A stretch of DNA of 41,675 nucleotides from Nitrosomonas sp. (GCA_021774055.1 JAJFJL010000212.1:1-41675), one strand, 5' to 3'. Numbered from the stretch's first letter, positions 1 through 8,754 are shown. Translations and numbers: made by a program. Notes: generated from the letters alone by a model not told the origin.

Positions 1-198
1 CGACGACCGATCGTAAGAATACGGATAAAAATAGGGAACATTGATGAACGAATCAAATTTACCTTAGTAGATCGTAGTAAATTCAGCCAGCAGGTTTTGA
101 TTGGGCGTAATCTTTTACGTGATTTAGCTGTTGTCGACGTAAGCAAAGAATATACTGCAATAACAGAAAGCAAACAGACTGATAATGGAACTAAATAA
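1..198 (+). CDS. Retropepsin-like ATP-dependent zinc protease, C-terminal fragment
   Basis: The first 65 codons are open in frame 1 and end in TAA at 196-198; the start lies outside the window. The visible part has the pattern of the C-terminal half of the RimK-associated retropepsin-like protease family: a basic strand (RRPIVRIRIKIG), then FTLVDRS and the strongly conserved VLIGRNLLRDLAVVDVS. The catalytic aspartate motif would lie upstream and cannot be seen. The stop overlaps the next start by one base (TAATG), so the two genes are translationally coupled. In other proteobacteria this protease is found with the same 7TM/transglutaminase protein and ATP-grasp ligase, where it is predicted to process the peptide product. 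The family assignment is good; the substrate is unknown. Confidence 0.75.
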   Translation, partial: RRPIVRIRIKIGNIDERIKFTLVDRSKFSQQVLIGRNLLRDLAVVDVSKEYTAITESKQTDNGTK

Positions 199-1748
199 TG
201 AAGGCTGAATTTAAACTATATATTTTAGTATTCCTTATAATGACAACTGGCATAGGGCTAATTTTATATAAACACCTAGCATTAGGATTTCCACTATTAC
301 CAGACGACAAAAAATTAACTTGGATAGTTGAAGCAAAAATTGATTTTGTAGCTAATGGCGAACCAGTTATTGTTTCCTTTGCGTTACCACCAAAAAACAC
401 AAGTACTATTTTTATGGAGGAAAACTTTGCCTCCCCTGACTATGGCTTTAGTGAAATAGCTTCACCAACTGGGCGCCGTGCGCAATGGAGTAAAAGAAGT
501 GCCAATGATTCTCAAACGACCTACTACCGTTTAAACGTTTACAAAAATGATCTCACGATAGCAACTCCCCCTTCAGATATCCCTCATGAACCTATAAAAC
601 CTGAATTTGACAAGGCACACCAGATTGCCGCAATAGCACTGGTTGAGCAAGCGCGTAACAAGTCTGCCAACACTGAAACTTTTACCCGTGAACTGATTAA
701 GTTATTAAGTCCCCAAATGCCAAATCAGAATCAAAGCCTGCTCATCAATGATCAAGCCAGTGTTGATTATAAAACCAACCTTGTAATTGACCTGCTGGCA
801 CTAGAGAATATCAGCGCAAGAATTGTCCGGGGACTCTATTTAGAGGGTGGTCGAAGAAAACAAACACTCAGTAATTTTGTTGAAGTCCATAATGGATCAC
901 AATGGTTACTATTCAACCAAGAAACTGGAGAAATTGGCTTACCCGAGAATTTTTTAATCTGGCAACATGGCGCTGAATCGTTACTTGATGTCATCGGCGG
1001 TCAAAATTCCCGCGTCTCATTTTCTATTATTGAAAACGTTCAATCTTCACGCGACCTGGCTTTACTTAATAATGAAAACAAGCAAGCCACGATAATTGAT
1101 TTTTCTATTTACAGCCTACCTATAGAACAACAAAATGCCTTTAAAATGATTTTATTATTGCCCATCGGGGCATTAATTGTGGTCATATTAAGGCTCATCA
1201 TTGGTATCCGTACTTCAGGCACTTTTATGCCAATTTTAATTGCCTTGGCATTAATTCAAACTACACTACTAACCGGTATTATTATGTTTCTGACCGTGGT
1301 AAGTACTGGTTTACTTATTCGTAACTATTTATCACACCTTAATTTATTATTTGTTGCACGAATTTCTGCCGTCATTATCGTAGTCATTTTAATCATGGCA
1401 AGTATTAGCATTATCAGTAACAAAATTGGAGTCAGCCAGGCACTCACCGTAACTTTCTTCCCACTGGTTATCTTGGCATGGACAATTGAACGAATGTCTG
1501 TTCTTTGGGAAGAAGATGGCCCAAGAGAAGTGTTTATCCAGGGTAGTGGTAGTTTGATAACTGCGGTAATTGCTTATCTATTTATGACCAATAATACAAT
1601 TGCCTATCTAACCTTTAATTTCCCTGAATTGTTACTAGTAAATTTGGCATTTATTCTAATCCTTGGTCAATACACTGGTTATAGACTAACCGAACTATAT
1701 CGTTTTAACTCTTTGGATCGACGACGGAATGCTATTAGCGAGCCCTAA
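198..1748 (+). CDS. Inactive transglutaminase domain / 7TM membrane protein (UUP1 family)
   Basis: This is a 516-residue integral membrane protein. One N-terminal transmembrane segment (about residues 7-27) is followed by a large extracytoplasmic region to about residue 310. That region includes a transglutaminase-like fold (about 130-270: AHQIAAIALVEQAR, DLLALENISARIVRGL, WLLFNQETGEIG) without a convincing Cys-His-Asp triad, as is usual for this family. From about 314 a run of hydrophobic helices carries the family signature RTSGTFMPILIALALIQTTL. The family is known as an inactive transglutaminase fused to seven TM helices. It starts on the TAATG that ends the protease gene and overlaps the ATP-grasp gene by 20 bases, so the three act as one unit. 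A membrane anchor or peptide-binding role is an inference; no biochemical function is assigned here. Confidence 0.85.
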   Translation: MKAEFKLYILVFLIMTTGIGLILYKHLALGFPLLPDDKKLTWIVEAKIDFVANGEPVIVSFALPPKNTSTIFMEENFASPDYGFSEIASPTGRRAQWSKRSANDSQTTYYRLNVYKNDLTIATPPSDIPHEPIKPEFDKAHQIAAIALVEQARNKSANTETFTRELIKLLSPQMPNQNQSLLINDQASVDYKTNLVIDLLALENISARIVRGLYLEGGRRKQTLSNFVEVHNGSQWLLFNQETGEIGLPENFLIWQHGAESLLDVIGGQNSRVSFSIIENVQSSRDLALLNNENKQATIIDFSIYSLPIEQQNAFKMILLLPIGALIVVILRLIIGIRTSGTFMPILIALALIQTTLLTGIIMFLTVVSTGLLIRNYLSHLNLLFVARISAVIIVVILIMASISIISNKIGVSQALTVTFFPLVILAWTIERMSVLWEEDGPREVFIQGSGSLITAVIAYLFMTNNTIAYLTFNFPELLLVNLAFILILGQYTGYRLTELYRFNSLDRRRNAISEP

Positions 1749-2724
1749 AAAACTGCGTAGTTGCGGAATTATTGGCATGAATCAGCGTAACTTTTCTTTA
1801 GTTTCACGCTATAACCCACGCCATTTATACCCACTAGTTGATGATAAGTTAAAAACAAAATTACTAGCACAAAAAGCTGGCATTACAGTACCTAAATTAT
1901 TAGGCACGGTAGATTATCAGCATGACGTTAAAAAACTAAAAGATTTATTATCAGCACATCATCAATTTGTTATCAAACCAGTTAAAGGAAGCGGCGGCAA
2001 AGGCATTTTAGTCATTACAAAACGTGACCAGAATGATTACATTAAACCAAACGGGGACCGACTCACCCTAGCAGAAATTGAACGGCATGTTTCTGATATT
2101 CTGAGTGGACTACATAGCCTAGGTGGAAAACTAGATACGGTAATGATTGAATCGCTAATTCAACTTGATCCGGTTTTCTCAGACTATAGCTATGAAGGCA
2201 TACCTGATTTACGGGTTATTATTTTCCAAGGCTACCCAATTATGGCAATGCTTAGACTCACCACCCATACCTCCGATGGCAAAGCTAATCTACACCAAGG
2301 TGCGGTTGGAGTTGGCGTTGATATTGGCAATGGTAAAGCATTACATGCAGTCCAATTTGGCAAACCAATACAACACCACCCAGACACCCAAAAAACATTT
2401 TCTGAGCTTGAAATTCCACATTGGGATAAGCTATTACCACTCGCCGCAGCCTGTTATGAAATGACAGGGCTAGGTTATCTTGGGGTAGATATCGTTTTGG
2501 ATCGCGACCTAGGACCGATGATTATTGAACTTAATGCCCGCCCTGGACTAGCCATTCAAGTTGCCAACAGCGCCGGACTTGCACCACGCATTAACGTCAT
2601 CAACGAATTAAAACAAATAGACCCAGACCCACAATCACGAGCTGATTTTAGTAAAGAAAACTTTTCAAATAGCCTTTCTGGTTCATTGCCGCCACGCTTA
2701 GAACGAACACGACAGGGTGATTAA
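1729..2724 (+). CDS. RimK-related ATP-grasp alpha-L-glutamate ligase-like protein
   Basis: This 331-residue protein is of the ATP-grasp superfamily, RimK-related branch. It begins LLASPKKLRSCGIIGMNQRN, the typical start of the subgroup, which supports the ATG at 1729 despite a 20-base overlap with the upstream gene. Visible motifs are YPLVDDKLKTK (about 36-46), the glycine-rich ATP loop KPVKGSGGKGILVI (about 84-97), DLRVIIFQGYPIMAMLRL, GVGVDIGNG and the metal/ATP site GYLGVDIVLDRDLGPMIIELNARPG cut by D and N ligands near the C terminus. ATP-grasp ligases form amide bonds through acyl-phosphates; RimK adds glutamate to ribosomal protein S6. The neighbours (retropepsin-like protease, transglutaminase-7TM protein) mark it as part of a predicted peptide-tag or peptide-metabolite system rather than RimK itself. 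The acceptor is unknown. Confidence 0.87.
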   Translation: MLLASPKKLRSCGIIGMNQRNFSLVSRYNPRHLYPLVDDKLKTKLLAQKAGITVPKLLGTVDYQHDVKKLKDLLSAHHQFVIKPVKGSGGKGILVITKRDQNDYIKPNGDRLTLAEIERHVSDILSGLHSLGGKLDTVMIESLIQLDPVFSDYSYEGIPDLRVIIFQGYPIMAMLRLTTHTSDGKANLHQGAVGVGVDIGNGKALHAVQFGKPIQHHPDTQKTFSELEIPHWDKLLPLAAACYEMTGLGYLGVDIVLDRDLGPMIIELNARPGLAIQVANSAGLAPRINVINELKQIDPDPQSRADFSKENFSNSLSGSLPPRLERTRQGD

Positions 2725-3039
2725 AGGTATAGAGGCGAACCTATACTTCACACGGTAATGTTCTCGGATTTTATAGTGTGGTAATTTTTGTCAATAGCTA
2801 GGCGCTGAAACAAGCGCATAGCCTAGCCGTGTAATTGTTTCAGTAACGCTGGTATTGGCGAAAATGACCCATTAGAAAACCTAAACCATGACCGCGTGAA
2901 ATATATATATTAGTCCATGGTTAATAATTTACCGATAATTGATTCTTATGTGGAATTAAAATTAGGGCAGACACATAGGTCTATCCATACAAACCGGTGT
3001 AATACCATGCGGTTTACACCCTACCAAGATCAGCATTAA
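2725..3039. other. Gene-free stretch between convergent genes with several hairpins
   Basis: No open frame of interest lies here. Directly after the ATP-grasp stop there is a hairpin, AGGTATAG (2725-2732) with CTATACTT (2741-2748), a likely weak terminator. An interrupted inverted repeat built on CTAGGCGCT and AGCGCatagCCTAG lies near 2798-2826. A further hairpin at 2996-3020 pairs GGTGTAA.ACC with GGTTTACACC and is placed to end the minus-strand gene that finishes at 3040. A degenerate GGGCAGAC/GTCTATCC pairing lies at 2965-2984. All are direct pairings read from the sequence; terminator function is inferred from position between convergent genes. Confidence 0.5.
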
Positions 3040-3732
3040 TTAACGAAAAAACCTATATCTTAATCGCCAAGCAATAATTGCTGGTACAAGCAGTATCGCA
3101 ATCATCCACCACCAATTCCGCAGCATCCATTCTAATGAATTAGCTTCGACAACTATATGTGCTTCTGCAATCTCAATCATTCTTGTCGGTTGTACACTAT
3201 CGGTATGGGTTGCAAGATGGAGATGGAATTTAATCGTATGATTACCAGATGATGTTGGAACAACCTGCCAGCTCCAATGAGTTTCATTATCAAAAACATA
3301 CAGTTGTTCTTGTGGTCCTAAGTTTTCAATAGTGAAACTTTTTCCTGAAATTTCAGCTTGCATATGCGGTGAAACAACACCAACAATACCCTTTATAGTT
3401 GTCCCTTCTATTGCATTAGCTCCAAGCTTATTAATAAAATCAGAAAGTTGTTCTGTATTTAAATGCAGCGATACATCAAAAGTATCAAACTGTGTTACTT
3501 TCTCAGGAGCTGTAATTGCTGACTTATTGATAATCGGCAACTTCATAATCAAAGGATATACCGGCTGCCTAGCACTAGCCATCAAATGTGAAATATAGTT
3601 CAGAGAAAAAGGTACCAATAACAATACCGATAGTATTGCTAAAGGTATTACCCAGTTAAAATTTAGTTCTTCAGAACGTTTTTCTTCCACTTCAGAGCTT
3701 TTTTCTTCCACTTTAGAATGCTTTTCTTTCAT
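3040..3732 (-). CDS. Hypothetical two-TM membrane protein with charged N-terminal repeat
   Basis: I do not recognise this 230-residue protein. It begins with a short cytoplasmic-type charged repeat (SKVEEKSSEVEEKRSEE, residues 6-22), then a TM segment at about 28-48, a predicted mostly beta-strand domain of about 150 residues with no cysteines, and a C-terminal TM segment at about 206-223 ending in RLRYRFFR. The topology suggests a periplasmic domain held by two helices. The start is well supported by a perfect AGGAGG Shine-Dalgarno on the minus strand (3737-3742). It stands alone, converging on the ATP-grasp operon. The middle domain looks like an immunoglobulin-like fold by its strand pattern (NHTIKFHLHLA, SWQVVPTSSG), but this is a guess. 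Confidence 0.7.
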   Translation of the reverse strand: MKEKHSKVEEKSSEVEEKRSEELNFNWVIPLAILSVLLLVPFSLNYISHLMASARQPVYPLIMKLPIINKSAITAPEKVTQFDTFDVSLHLNTEQLSDFINKLGANAIEGTTIKGIVGVVSPHMQAEISGKSFTIENLGPQEQLYVFDNETHWSWQVVPTSSGNHTIKFHLHLATHTDSVQPTRMIEIAEAHIVVEANSLEWMLRNWWWMIAILLVPAIIAWRLRYRFFR

Positions 3733-3928
3733 GAATCCTCCTAATTATTCTTTACCCATCTTGTAGCAACCATTATGTGCGAGATATTTAACCACTATTC
3801 ATAAGTGATGATACCATCCCTAATTATCAAAGTATGACAGCTATCAAGACTTATTTTAACTAGGAAGCATAATGTGGAAGATATGAATAATAACTTGTAA
3901 AATCTAAGCAACAAATAACAGAAACTTA

Positions 3929-4088
3929 GGGGCGAGGAAATAATACTTTATCCATTTATGCCGATCCTTTTACTCTGATCTTTCGTTGGTCCTCCAGTTA
4001 CATAGAATGACTATGCGTCCTACGGACCGCCTCAAATCAGAGCAAAATGACTTCGCCTAAATTGGACAAACTACTATTTCCTCGTCCC
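3929..4088 (+). repeat. Family A palindromic MITE-like element, copy A1 (160 bp)
   Basis: The ends are inverted repeats (GGGGCGAGGAAATA at the left, TATTTCCTCGTCCC at the right) that continue inward imperfectly for about 35 bases each. The centre is a second palindrome, GGTCC...CATAG and CTATG...GGACC. The element is flanked by the 3-bp direct duplication TTA (3926-3928 and 4089-4091). No open frame is present. It matches A2 (7539), A4 (40488, inverted) and the shortened A3 (37155). It ends 49 nt before the start codon at 4138. The remaining parts of this gap, 3733-3925 and 4092-4137, show no gene; a weak resemblance to a family B end at 3889-3908 is too degenerate to call. Confidence 0.85.
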
Positions 4089-4137
4089 TTAACTCGCCAC
4101 ACCTGGCAAACATAACCCATTTAATGAGTAAAAATTA

Positions 4138-4548
4138 ATGCAAACATCAACTCAAAAACGACGTATTTGGCCTAAAATAATCACTTTTACATTTATCTTA
4201 TTAGTTGCGGTTGTTGCCGTATCACTTCTTCCACGTGGTTTTTCACAAGATCTTTCGTTAATTGGCCAGGGTAGTAACGTGGTGATCCTGGTACATGAAA
4301 GCAATATACTGCAAAGTGGAGAAACAATGGTTGCTATGAATGAAGTGAGGGATGAATATGAGGATCGTGTAACGTTTGTTATTGCTGATATTATGACACC
4401 AGCAGGTAAAGAGTTTACTGATAAGCACGCCCTTCACCCAGCAGCATTAGTTTTTTTCGCAGCAAATGGTGAAAAATTACAAACAGATTATGAATCACAA
4501 ACAGGCGCATCTTTACGAAAAAACTTAAATATTATCTTTCAGTATTAA
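4138..4548 (+). CDS. Membrane-anchored thioredoxin-fold protein lacking active-site cysteines
   Basis: This 136-residue protein has a basic N terminus (QKRRIWPK), one TM segment at about 12-32, and then a thioredoxin-like core: strand NVVILVH, helix MVAMNEVRDEYEDR, strand VTFVIADI, and HPAALVFFAANGEKL, which corresponds to the thioredoxin cis-proline strand and the following beta-hairpin. The CxxC redox motif is absent; the stretch after the first strand reads ESNILQSGE, and the whole protein has no cysteine. A redox role is therefore unlikely; a binding or chaperone role is possible. It is followed after 6 bases by yaaA, probably in one transcript. No clear Shine-Dalgarno precedes the ATG, and a family A element ends 49 nt upstream. 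Confidence 0.7.
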   Translation: MQTSTQKRRIWPKIITFTFILLVAVVAVSLLPRGFSQDLSLIGQGSNVVILVHESNILQSGETMVAMNEVRDEYEDRVTFVIADIMTPAGKEFTDKHALHPAALVFFAANGEKLQTDYESQTGASLRKNLNIIFQY

Positions 4549-4554
4549 TCATCT

Positions 4555-5328
4555 ATGTTGATTGTCATTTCTCCCGCTAAAACCCTTGATTTCAAGACTC
4601 CAGCCACAACCAAGCAATATACGTTACCAGCTTTACTTGAGCACTCAGTAGAGTTGATTGATCTACTTAAAACACTGGGGCCAGATAAACTCAGCAAACT
4701 AATGTCGATTAGTCCAAAACTGGCAGTATTAAACTCTAACCGCTATCACCAATGGACCTCACCATTTAATATCGATAATGCAAAACAATCTATACTCGCA
4801 TTCAAAGGTGATGTTTATACTGGCCTAGATGCCGACTCTCTTAATACCAAAGAAATAGAATTTGCACAGCAGCATTTACGCGTTCTTTCAGGACTTTATG
4901 GTGTATTACGTCCACTTGATTTAATGCAAGCTTATAGATTAGAAATGGGGACTAAATTAGAAAACTATCGGGGTAGCAATCTATATGCATTTTGGGGTGA
5001 TATTATTACTGATAGCATTAACGAAATATTACAGAAACAAGAAGATAACACTCTAATAAACCTGGCATCTATAGAATATTTTAAATCTATCAAAGCAAAT
5101 AAATTAAATAGCAAGGTTATTACACCTATTTTTAAAGATAAAAAAAATGGTGAATATAAAATTATTAGTTTTTTTGCAAAAAAAGCACGTGGTTTAATGA
5201 GTAGATACATTATTCAAAATCAATTAACAAATCCTGAAGATATTAAACATTTCAACCTCGCCGGATATTCTTTCAAAGAAGTTACAAATGATAACTGGTT
5301 GTTTATCAGAGATAACAACCATAATTAA
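4555..5328 (+). CDS. yaaA: Peroxide stress protein YaaA
   Basis: This 257-residue protein is full length for the YaaA/DUF328 family. The family start [13 protein letters not shown] is intact, and further conserved blocks are seen at [17 protein letters not shown] (about 80-96), [25 protein letters not shown] (cut at about residues 104-128), [21 protein letters not shown] and the C-terminal [14 protein letters not shown]. In Escherichia coli YaaA lowers intracellular free iron and Fenton damage during hydrogen peroxide stress and belongs to the OxyR regulon. It binds DNA and has a helix-hairpin-helix-containing fold. It lies 6 bases after the thioredoxin-fold gene. No OxyR site was identified. 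The identification is secure; the molecular mechanism is not fully settled in the literature. Confidence 0.95.
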   Translation: MLIVISPAKTLDFKTPATTKQYTLPALLEHSVELIDLLKTLGPDKLSKLMSISPKLAVLNSNRYHQWTSPFNIDNAKQSILAFKGDVYTGLDADSLNTKEIEFAQQHLRVLSGLYGVLRPLDLMQAYRLEMGTKLENYRGSNLYAFWGDIITDSINEILQKQEDNTLINLASIEYFKSIKANKLNSKVITPIFKDKKNGEYKIISFFAKKARGLMSRYIIQNQLTNPEDIKHFNLAGYSFKEVTNDNWLFIRDNNHN

Positions 5329-5579
5329 ATTTAAGAACCAGCAGCCTATTTATTTAAAACCAAGAGTATTCTTTACTTGATTACCGCAAGAATAGTAGGG
5401 GTATTTTATTTTAAGTTTGCCCAACAATATTGGCACAGTGTAATATACCGAAAAAACCGACAACAATAAAATTAATAGGTTCCCGTGTTAGCGTGGGATA
5501 TATACATATTAATTTATAAAATTTCAGCATCTTATAGTAATGATAAAAAACCATACACTGCAGTAAAAGGGGAAACAAC

Positions 5580-5978
5580 ATGACACAAAGAATTGCGCAC
5601 GTTGACGATGATGTGGATATTCGGGATGCTGTTAAATGCATACTCAGTACAAACGGGTACGAAGTTGACAGCTACCTAACTATGGAAGACTTTATTAATT
5701 CATTTGAAGATGAAAGCCGCTTTCCTGATTTAGCGATTCTTGATGTAATGGTTGAATCTATGGATGCCGGATTAACAACCTACGCACAAATTCATAAACG
5801 TTTTCCATCGCTGCAAATAATCTTTTTGACCTCTTTAGGTGACATGATCAGGCCTTATTTCGAGAATGAATCTAATGAATGGGTCTGTATAATTGAAAAA
5901 CCGGTGGAACCTGCTAGTTTGTTGTCAATTATTCATGACCGTTTAGAAACCCCTCAATCTTCTACTAGTACTTCTTAA
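5580..5978 (+). CDS. Single-domain response regulator (receiver only)
   Basis: This 132-residue protein consists of a REC domain with no output domain. The phosphorylation set is complete: acidic pair D10/D11, phospho-acceptor D55 in LAILDVMVES, T84 in FLTS and K107 in IEKPVEP. The last 12 residues are a Ser/Thr-rich tail. A good Shine-Dalgarno (AAAAGGGGAAAC) precedes the ATG. It is followed 10 bases later by a membrane histidine kinase, its obvious partner. Since it has no DNA-binding region it should act through protein contact, as CheY- or FixJ-receiver-type regulators do, or as part of a phosphorelay; which one cannot be told from sequence. Confidence 0.88.
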   Translation: MTQRIAHVDDDVDIRDAVKCILSTNGYEVDSYLTMEDFINSFEDESRFPDLAILDVMVESMDAGLTTYAQIHKRFPSLQIIFLTSLGDMIRPYFENESNEWVCIIEKPVEPASLLSIIHDRLETPQSSTSTS

Positions 5979-5988
5979 CAAAAAGATT

Positions 5989-7416
5989 ATGGAAAGTACA
6001 AAATTTTCCTGGAACAAAAAAATAGAGCAATGCGTAATACCAAATGAAAAAGGCGAGTTAAAACTCAACGATGAAATTCTGGTTAGTAATATTCGCTGGT
6101 TTATTGTTTTTCGTTGGGCGGTTATTGCTGCATTAGTGATCTTCCAAATACTAACTGTATTTGCTTCTGATGTACTGACACAACTTGGAATTATTGAGCA
6201 AAGAAACTGGCCAATAATTCTAATATTAGTATTAAGCATTGCAAATGTTAGCTATATCTATCGCTTAGATTATTGTCCACCAAGTAAATTTAATGCTCCC
6301 TCAATAAACCTTTGGATACAGATCATTATTGATCTAATCTGTTTATCTATCGTAGTTCATTATATTGGTAGCACCGCAACACCAGCCCCATTTTTCTACG
6401 TACTACACATTACTCTGGCCTGTGTATTTTTTTCTACTCGAGAAAGCTTAGTAGTAACTATTATGGTGTGCATTATGTACACAATTCTGTTGCTCATTGA
6501 AAATTCTTTATTCAGTCAAGCACAACAATCAGTATCAACAAATTCTCAGCTATCAGAAGAAAGTATTAATATGCGCAAAATACTATGGGTTTCTGTGCTT
6601 GATTTCTTATTTCTAGTAGTTTGGTACGCTATTTCAAGACTTTCCATCGTGGTACGCACCCACCAACGCCAGCTTATAGAAGCCTACAAACAAATTAATC
6701 AAGTACAGACAGAGAAGGATCAATATGCTCTACTTATGACTCACCAACTTAAATCACCACTTGATGCAATTCGCAGTAAGATAAATCTAATCACAGCTGG
6801 TTATTGTGGCGAAGCCTCAGATGAAACCAAGAATGTACTCGCAAAAATAGACCGCCGCGCTAAAAGTATGTCAGCTCTAATTTTAGATTTACTTAGACTG
6901 CAACGACTAAAAGAAACTTGCCTTGATACCGCGATATTTAAAGCAGTTGACCTTGAAACAACAATCAACAAATGTATCGACAAACTAACTCCGGTTATTA
7001 ATTCCAAGAAAATTACAGCCAACCTGTCTCTTGATAACTTTATTTTTCGAGGAATTCCTGATCAATTAGAAATTCTTCTGGAGAATATTATTTCAAACGC
7101 TATTACCTATTCGCATAAAAACACTTCTATAGATATTAGATCTACAATTGATAAACCTAATAACAGCGCTAATATTTCTATTACCGACCATGGTATTGGC
7201 ATAGAAAAAAAAGAGTTACCAAATATTTTCAATGAATACTTTTATTCACCTAGAGCATCGTTACATAACAGCTCATCTAGTGGTATTGGTTTATCTATTG
7301 TTAAAACAGCGGCAGAGAATAATAAACTACAAATTAATGTAGATAGCGAACCTGGCCTAGGAACAACATTTACTGTTATATTCAAAAACATTCAACTTCC
7401 CGATGAGAAGATGTAA
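5989..7416 (+). CDS. Membrane-bound sensor histidine kinase
   Basis: This 475-residue protein has an N-terminal membrane module of about six helices (near 37-58, 75-92, 108-126, 131-149, 152-170 and 199-217) with no periplasmic sensor of size. A coiled linker follows, then a HisKA domain with the H-box THQLKSPLDAI (His252). The HATPase_c domain has an N box (ENIISNAITYSH, Asn370), G1 DHGIGI (400-405) and G2 SSGIGLSIVK (430-439). It is complete and should be active. Sensing is probably in or near the membrane. It is encoded just after its likely partner, a receiver-only regulator. Its TAA stop (7414-7416) forms part of the 5-bp duplication around the family B element B1, so an element inserted at the very end of the gene without changing the protein. 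Confidence 0.9.
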   Translation: MESTKFSWNKKIEQCVIPNEKGELKLNDEILVSNIRWFIVFRWAVIAALVIFQILTVFASDVLTQLGIIEQRNWPIILILVLSIANVSYIYRLDYCPPSKFNAPSINLWIQIIIDLICLSIVVHYIGSTATPAPFFYVLHITLACVFFSTRESLVVTIMVCIMYTILLLIENSLFSQAQQSVSTNSQLSEESINMRKILWVSVLDFLFLVVWYAISRLSIVVRTHQRQLIEAYKQINQVQTEKDQYALLMTHQLKSPLDAIRSKINLITAGYCGEASDETKNVLAKIDRRAKSMSALILDLLRLQRLKETCLDTAIFKAVDLETTINKCIDKLTPVINSKKITANLSLDNFIFRGIPDQLEILLENIISNAITYSHKNTSIDIRSTIDKPNNSANISITDHGIGIEKKELPNIFNEYFYSPRASLHNSSSSGIGLSIVKTAAENNKLQINVDSEPGLGTTFTVIFKNIQLPDEKM

Positions 7417-7418
7417 TA

Positions 7419-7499
7419 CCTAGATCCTGCAAGTGATCACACACATTTTGCACAACAGATTGTTACACACTATATGCATGATCACTTACAGGATCTAGG
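7419..7499 (+). repeat. Family B palindromic MITE-like element, copy B1 (81 bp, short form)
   Basis: The termini CCTAGATCCTGCAAGTGATC and GATCACTTACAGGATCTAGG are near-perfect inverted repeats of 20 bases. They are flanked by the direct 5-bp duplication TAATA (7414-7418 and 7500-7504). No coding capacity is present. The copy is closely similar to B2 (20670) and is the same size to the base. RNA from either strand would fold into one hairpin, so it may also end transcription of the kinase gene. The A2 element begins 39 bases later. Confidence 0.87.
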
Positions 7500-7538
7500 T
7501 AATACTTAAAGTTACAATTTTACTTAAACCATATCTAA

Positions 7539-7698
7539 GGGACGAGGAAATACTACTTTATCCATTTATGCTTGCCATTCTGCTCTGATTTTTCGTTGGT
7601 CCTCCGGTTACATAGAATAACTATGCGCCCTACGGACCACTTCAAATCAGAGCAAAATGACTTCGCCTAAATTGGACAAACTATTATTTCCTCGTCCC
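7539..7698 (+). repeat. Family A palindromic MITE-like element, copy A2 (160 bp)
   Basis: The termini are GGGACGAGGAAATA and TATTTCCTCGTCCC, with the inner palindrome CTCTGATTTT...AAATCAGAG and core GGTCCTCCGG...CTACGGACC. It is flanked by direct TAA duplications (7536-7538 and 7699-7701). It is the same length and orientation as A1 and ends 48 nt before the start at 7747. With B1 it accounts for almost the whole gap 7417-7746; the rest shows nothing further. Confidence 0.87.
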
Positions 7699-7746
7699 TA
7701 ACAAACAATTTCATCTTAATCTTGCTTTTCTTATTCTGCATTCACT

Positions 7747-8754
7747 ATGGATTTATTAACACAAGGATTATTAGGTGCCACAATGGCACAGGCTGGCGCT
7801 AAAAAAGACGAAACACGTCTAGCTGCCGGAATTGGCTTTTTTTCTGGCCTACTTGCAGACGCTGATATATTAATTCAGTCATCTAACGATCCTTTATTAA
7901 CTATTGAATTTCATCGTCATTTCACACACTCCATTTTCTTTGTTCCATTCGGAGCATTAATCGCGGCACTGATACTTTGGCCATTTATTCGTAAACGAAT
8001 AGCTTTTAAACGACTCTATATTTTTGCACTACTTGGTTACTGTTTGAGCGGTGTATTAGATGCTTTTACCAGCTATGGCACACATTTGTTTTGGCCTATT
8101 AGCGAGGCACGTGTGGCCTTTAATGCAATTTCAGTGATTGATCCAGTTTTCACATTTATCCTGCTGATTGCCATGATAATTGCATTCAAGAAATATACTA
8201 TGACAGCAGCTCGCGTAGGTTTATTACTTGCAGGAATATATATGTCATTTGGCTTGCTACAACACCACCGTGCAGAAACTATTGCAGAAACATTGGCCAA
8301 TGATAGGGGGCATACAATAGAGCAATTATTAGTTAAACCAACCCTAGCTAATTTAGTGTTATGGCGATCAATCTACGAAGTGGATGGTAGATTATATGTT
8401 GATGCAATACGTGTAGGTTTATTCTCAGAACCTAAAGTGTATGCAGGGGAGTCAATAGAAAAATTTGTACTAGAGCGTGACATGCCGGAATTGCCAACTA
8501 CTTCTGTTTTAGCCGCAGATATTTCACGCTTTACTAATTTCTCTGCTGGATTAGTAGGGATTCAACCAGAAGCACCGAACATACTAGTTGATGTACGCTA
8601 TTCAAACCTACCGATAACGGCATCTCCCTTATGGGGAATAGAAATGGATAGGACGCAACCTGACCAACATGCTAACTACATGCTGTACCGAGATGCATCC
8701 AAGGAGACACGACAGAAATTCTTGACGCTATTATTAGGAAAAGAAATTTCTTAA
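7747..8754 (+). CDS. Membrane-bound metal-dependent hydrolase, YdjM/DUF457 family
   Basis: This 335-residue protein opens with MDLLTQGLLGATMAQAG and the family's metal-ligand pattern: LLADADILIQ (about 36-45), then EFHRHFTHSIFF (about 55-66) and GVLDAFTSYGTHLFWP (about 104-119). The His and Asp residues are spaced as in the YdjM inner-membrane hydrolase family. About four TM segments lie at 68-84, 92-108, 130-146 and 157-174. The C-terminal 150 residues form a soluble domain. The physiological substrate is unknown for the family. The gene is alone, convergent with ftsZ, with the family A element A2 in its 5' region and no obvious Shine-Dalgarno. Confidence 0.82.
   Translation: MDLLTQGLLGATMAQAGAKKDETRLAAGIGFFSGLLADADILIQSSNDPLLTIEFHRHFTHSIFFVPFGALIAALILWPFIRKRIAFKRLYIFALLGYCLSGVLDAFTSYGTHLFWPISEARVAFNAISVIDPVFTFILLIAMIIAFKKYTMTAARVGLLLAGIYMSFGLLQHHRAETIAETLANDRGHTIEQLLVKPTLANLVLWRSIYEVDGRLYVDAIRVGLFSEPKVYAGESIEKFVLERDMPELPTTSVLAADISRFTNFSAGLVGIQPEAPNILVDVRYSNLPITASPLWGIEMDRTQPDQHANYMLYRDASKETRQKFLTLLLGKEIS

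Noticed and set aside
3819-3908. Possible fifth family B copy
   Set aside because: The right part (AACTTGTAAAATCTAAG) matches a family B end only partly, the left end needs a gap, the length is about 90 and no 5-bp duplication is present.
5420-5560. Sigma-54 type promoter (TTGGCAC) before the response regulator
   Set aside because: The -12 TTGC element is missing at the required distance.
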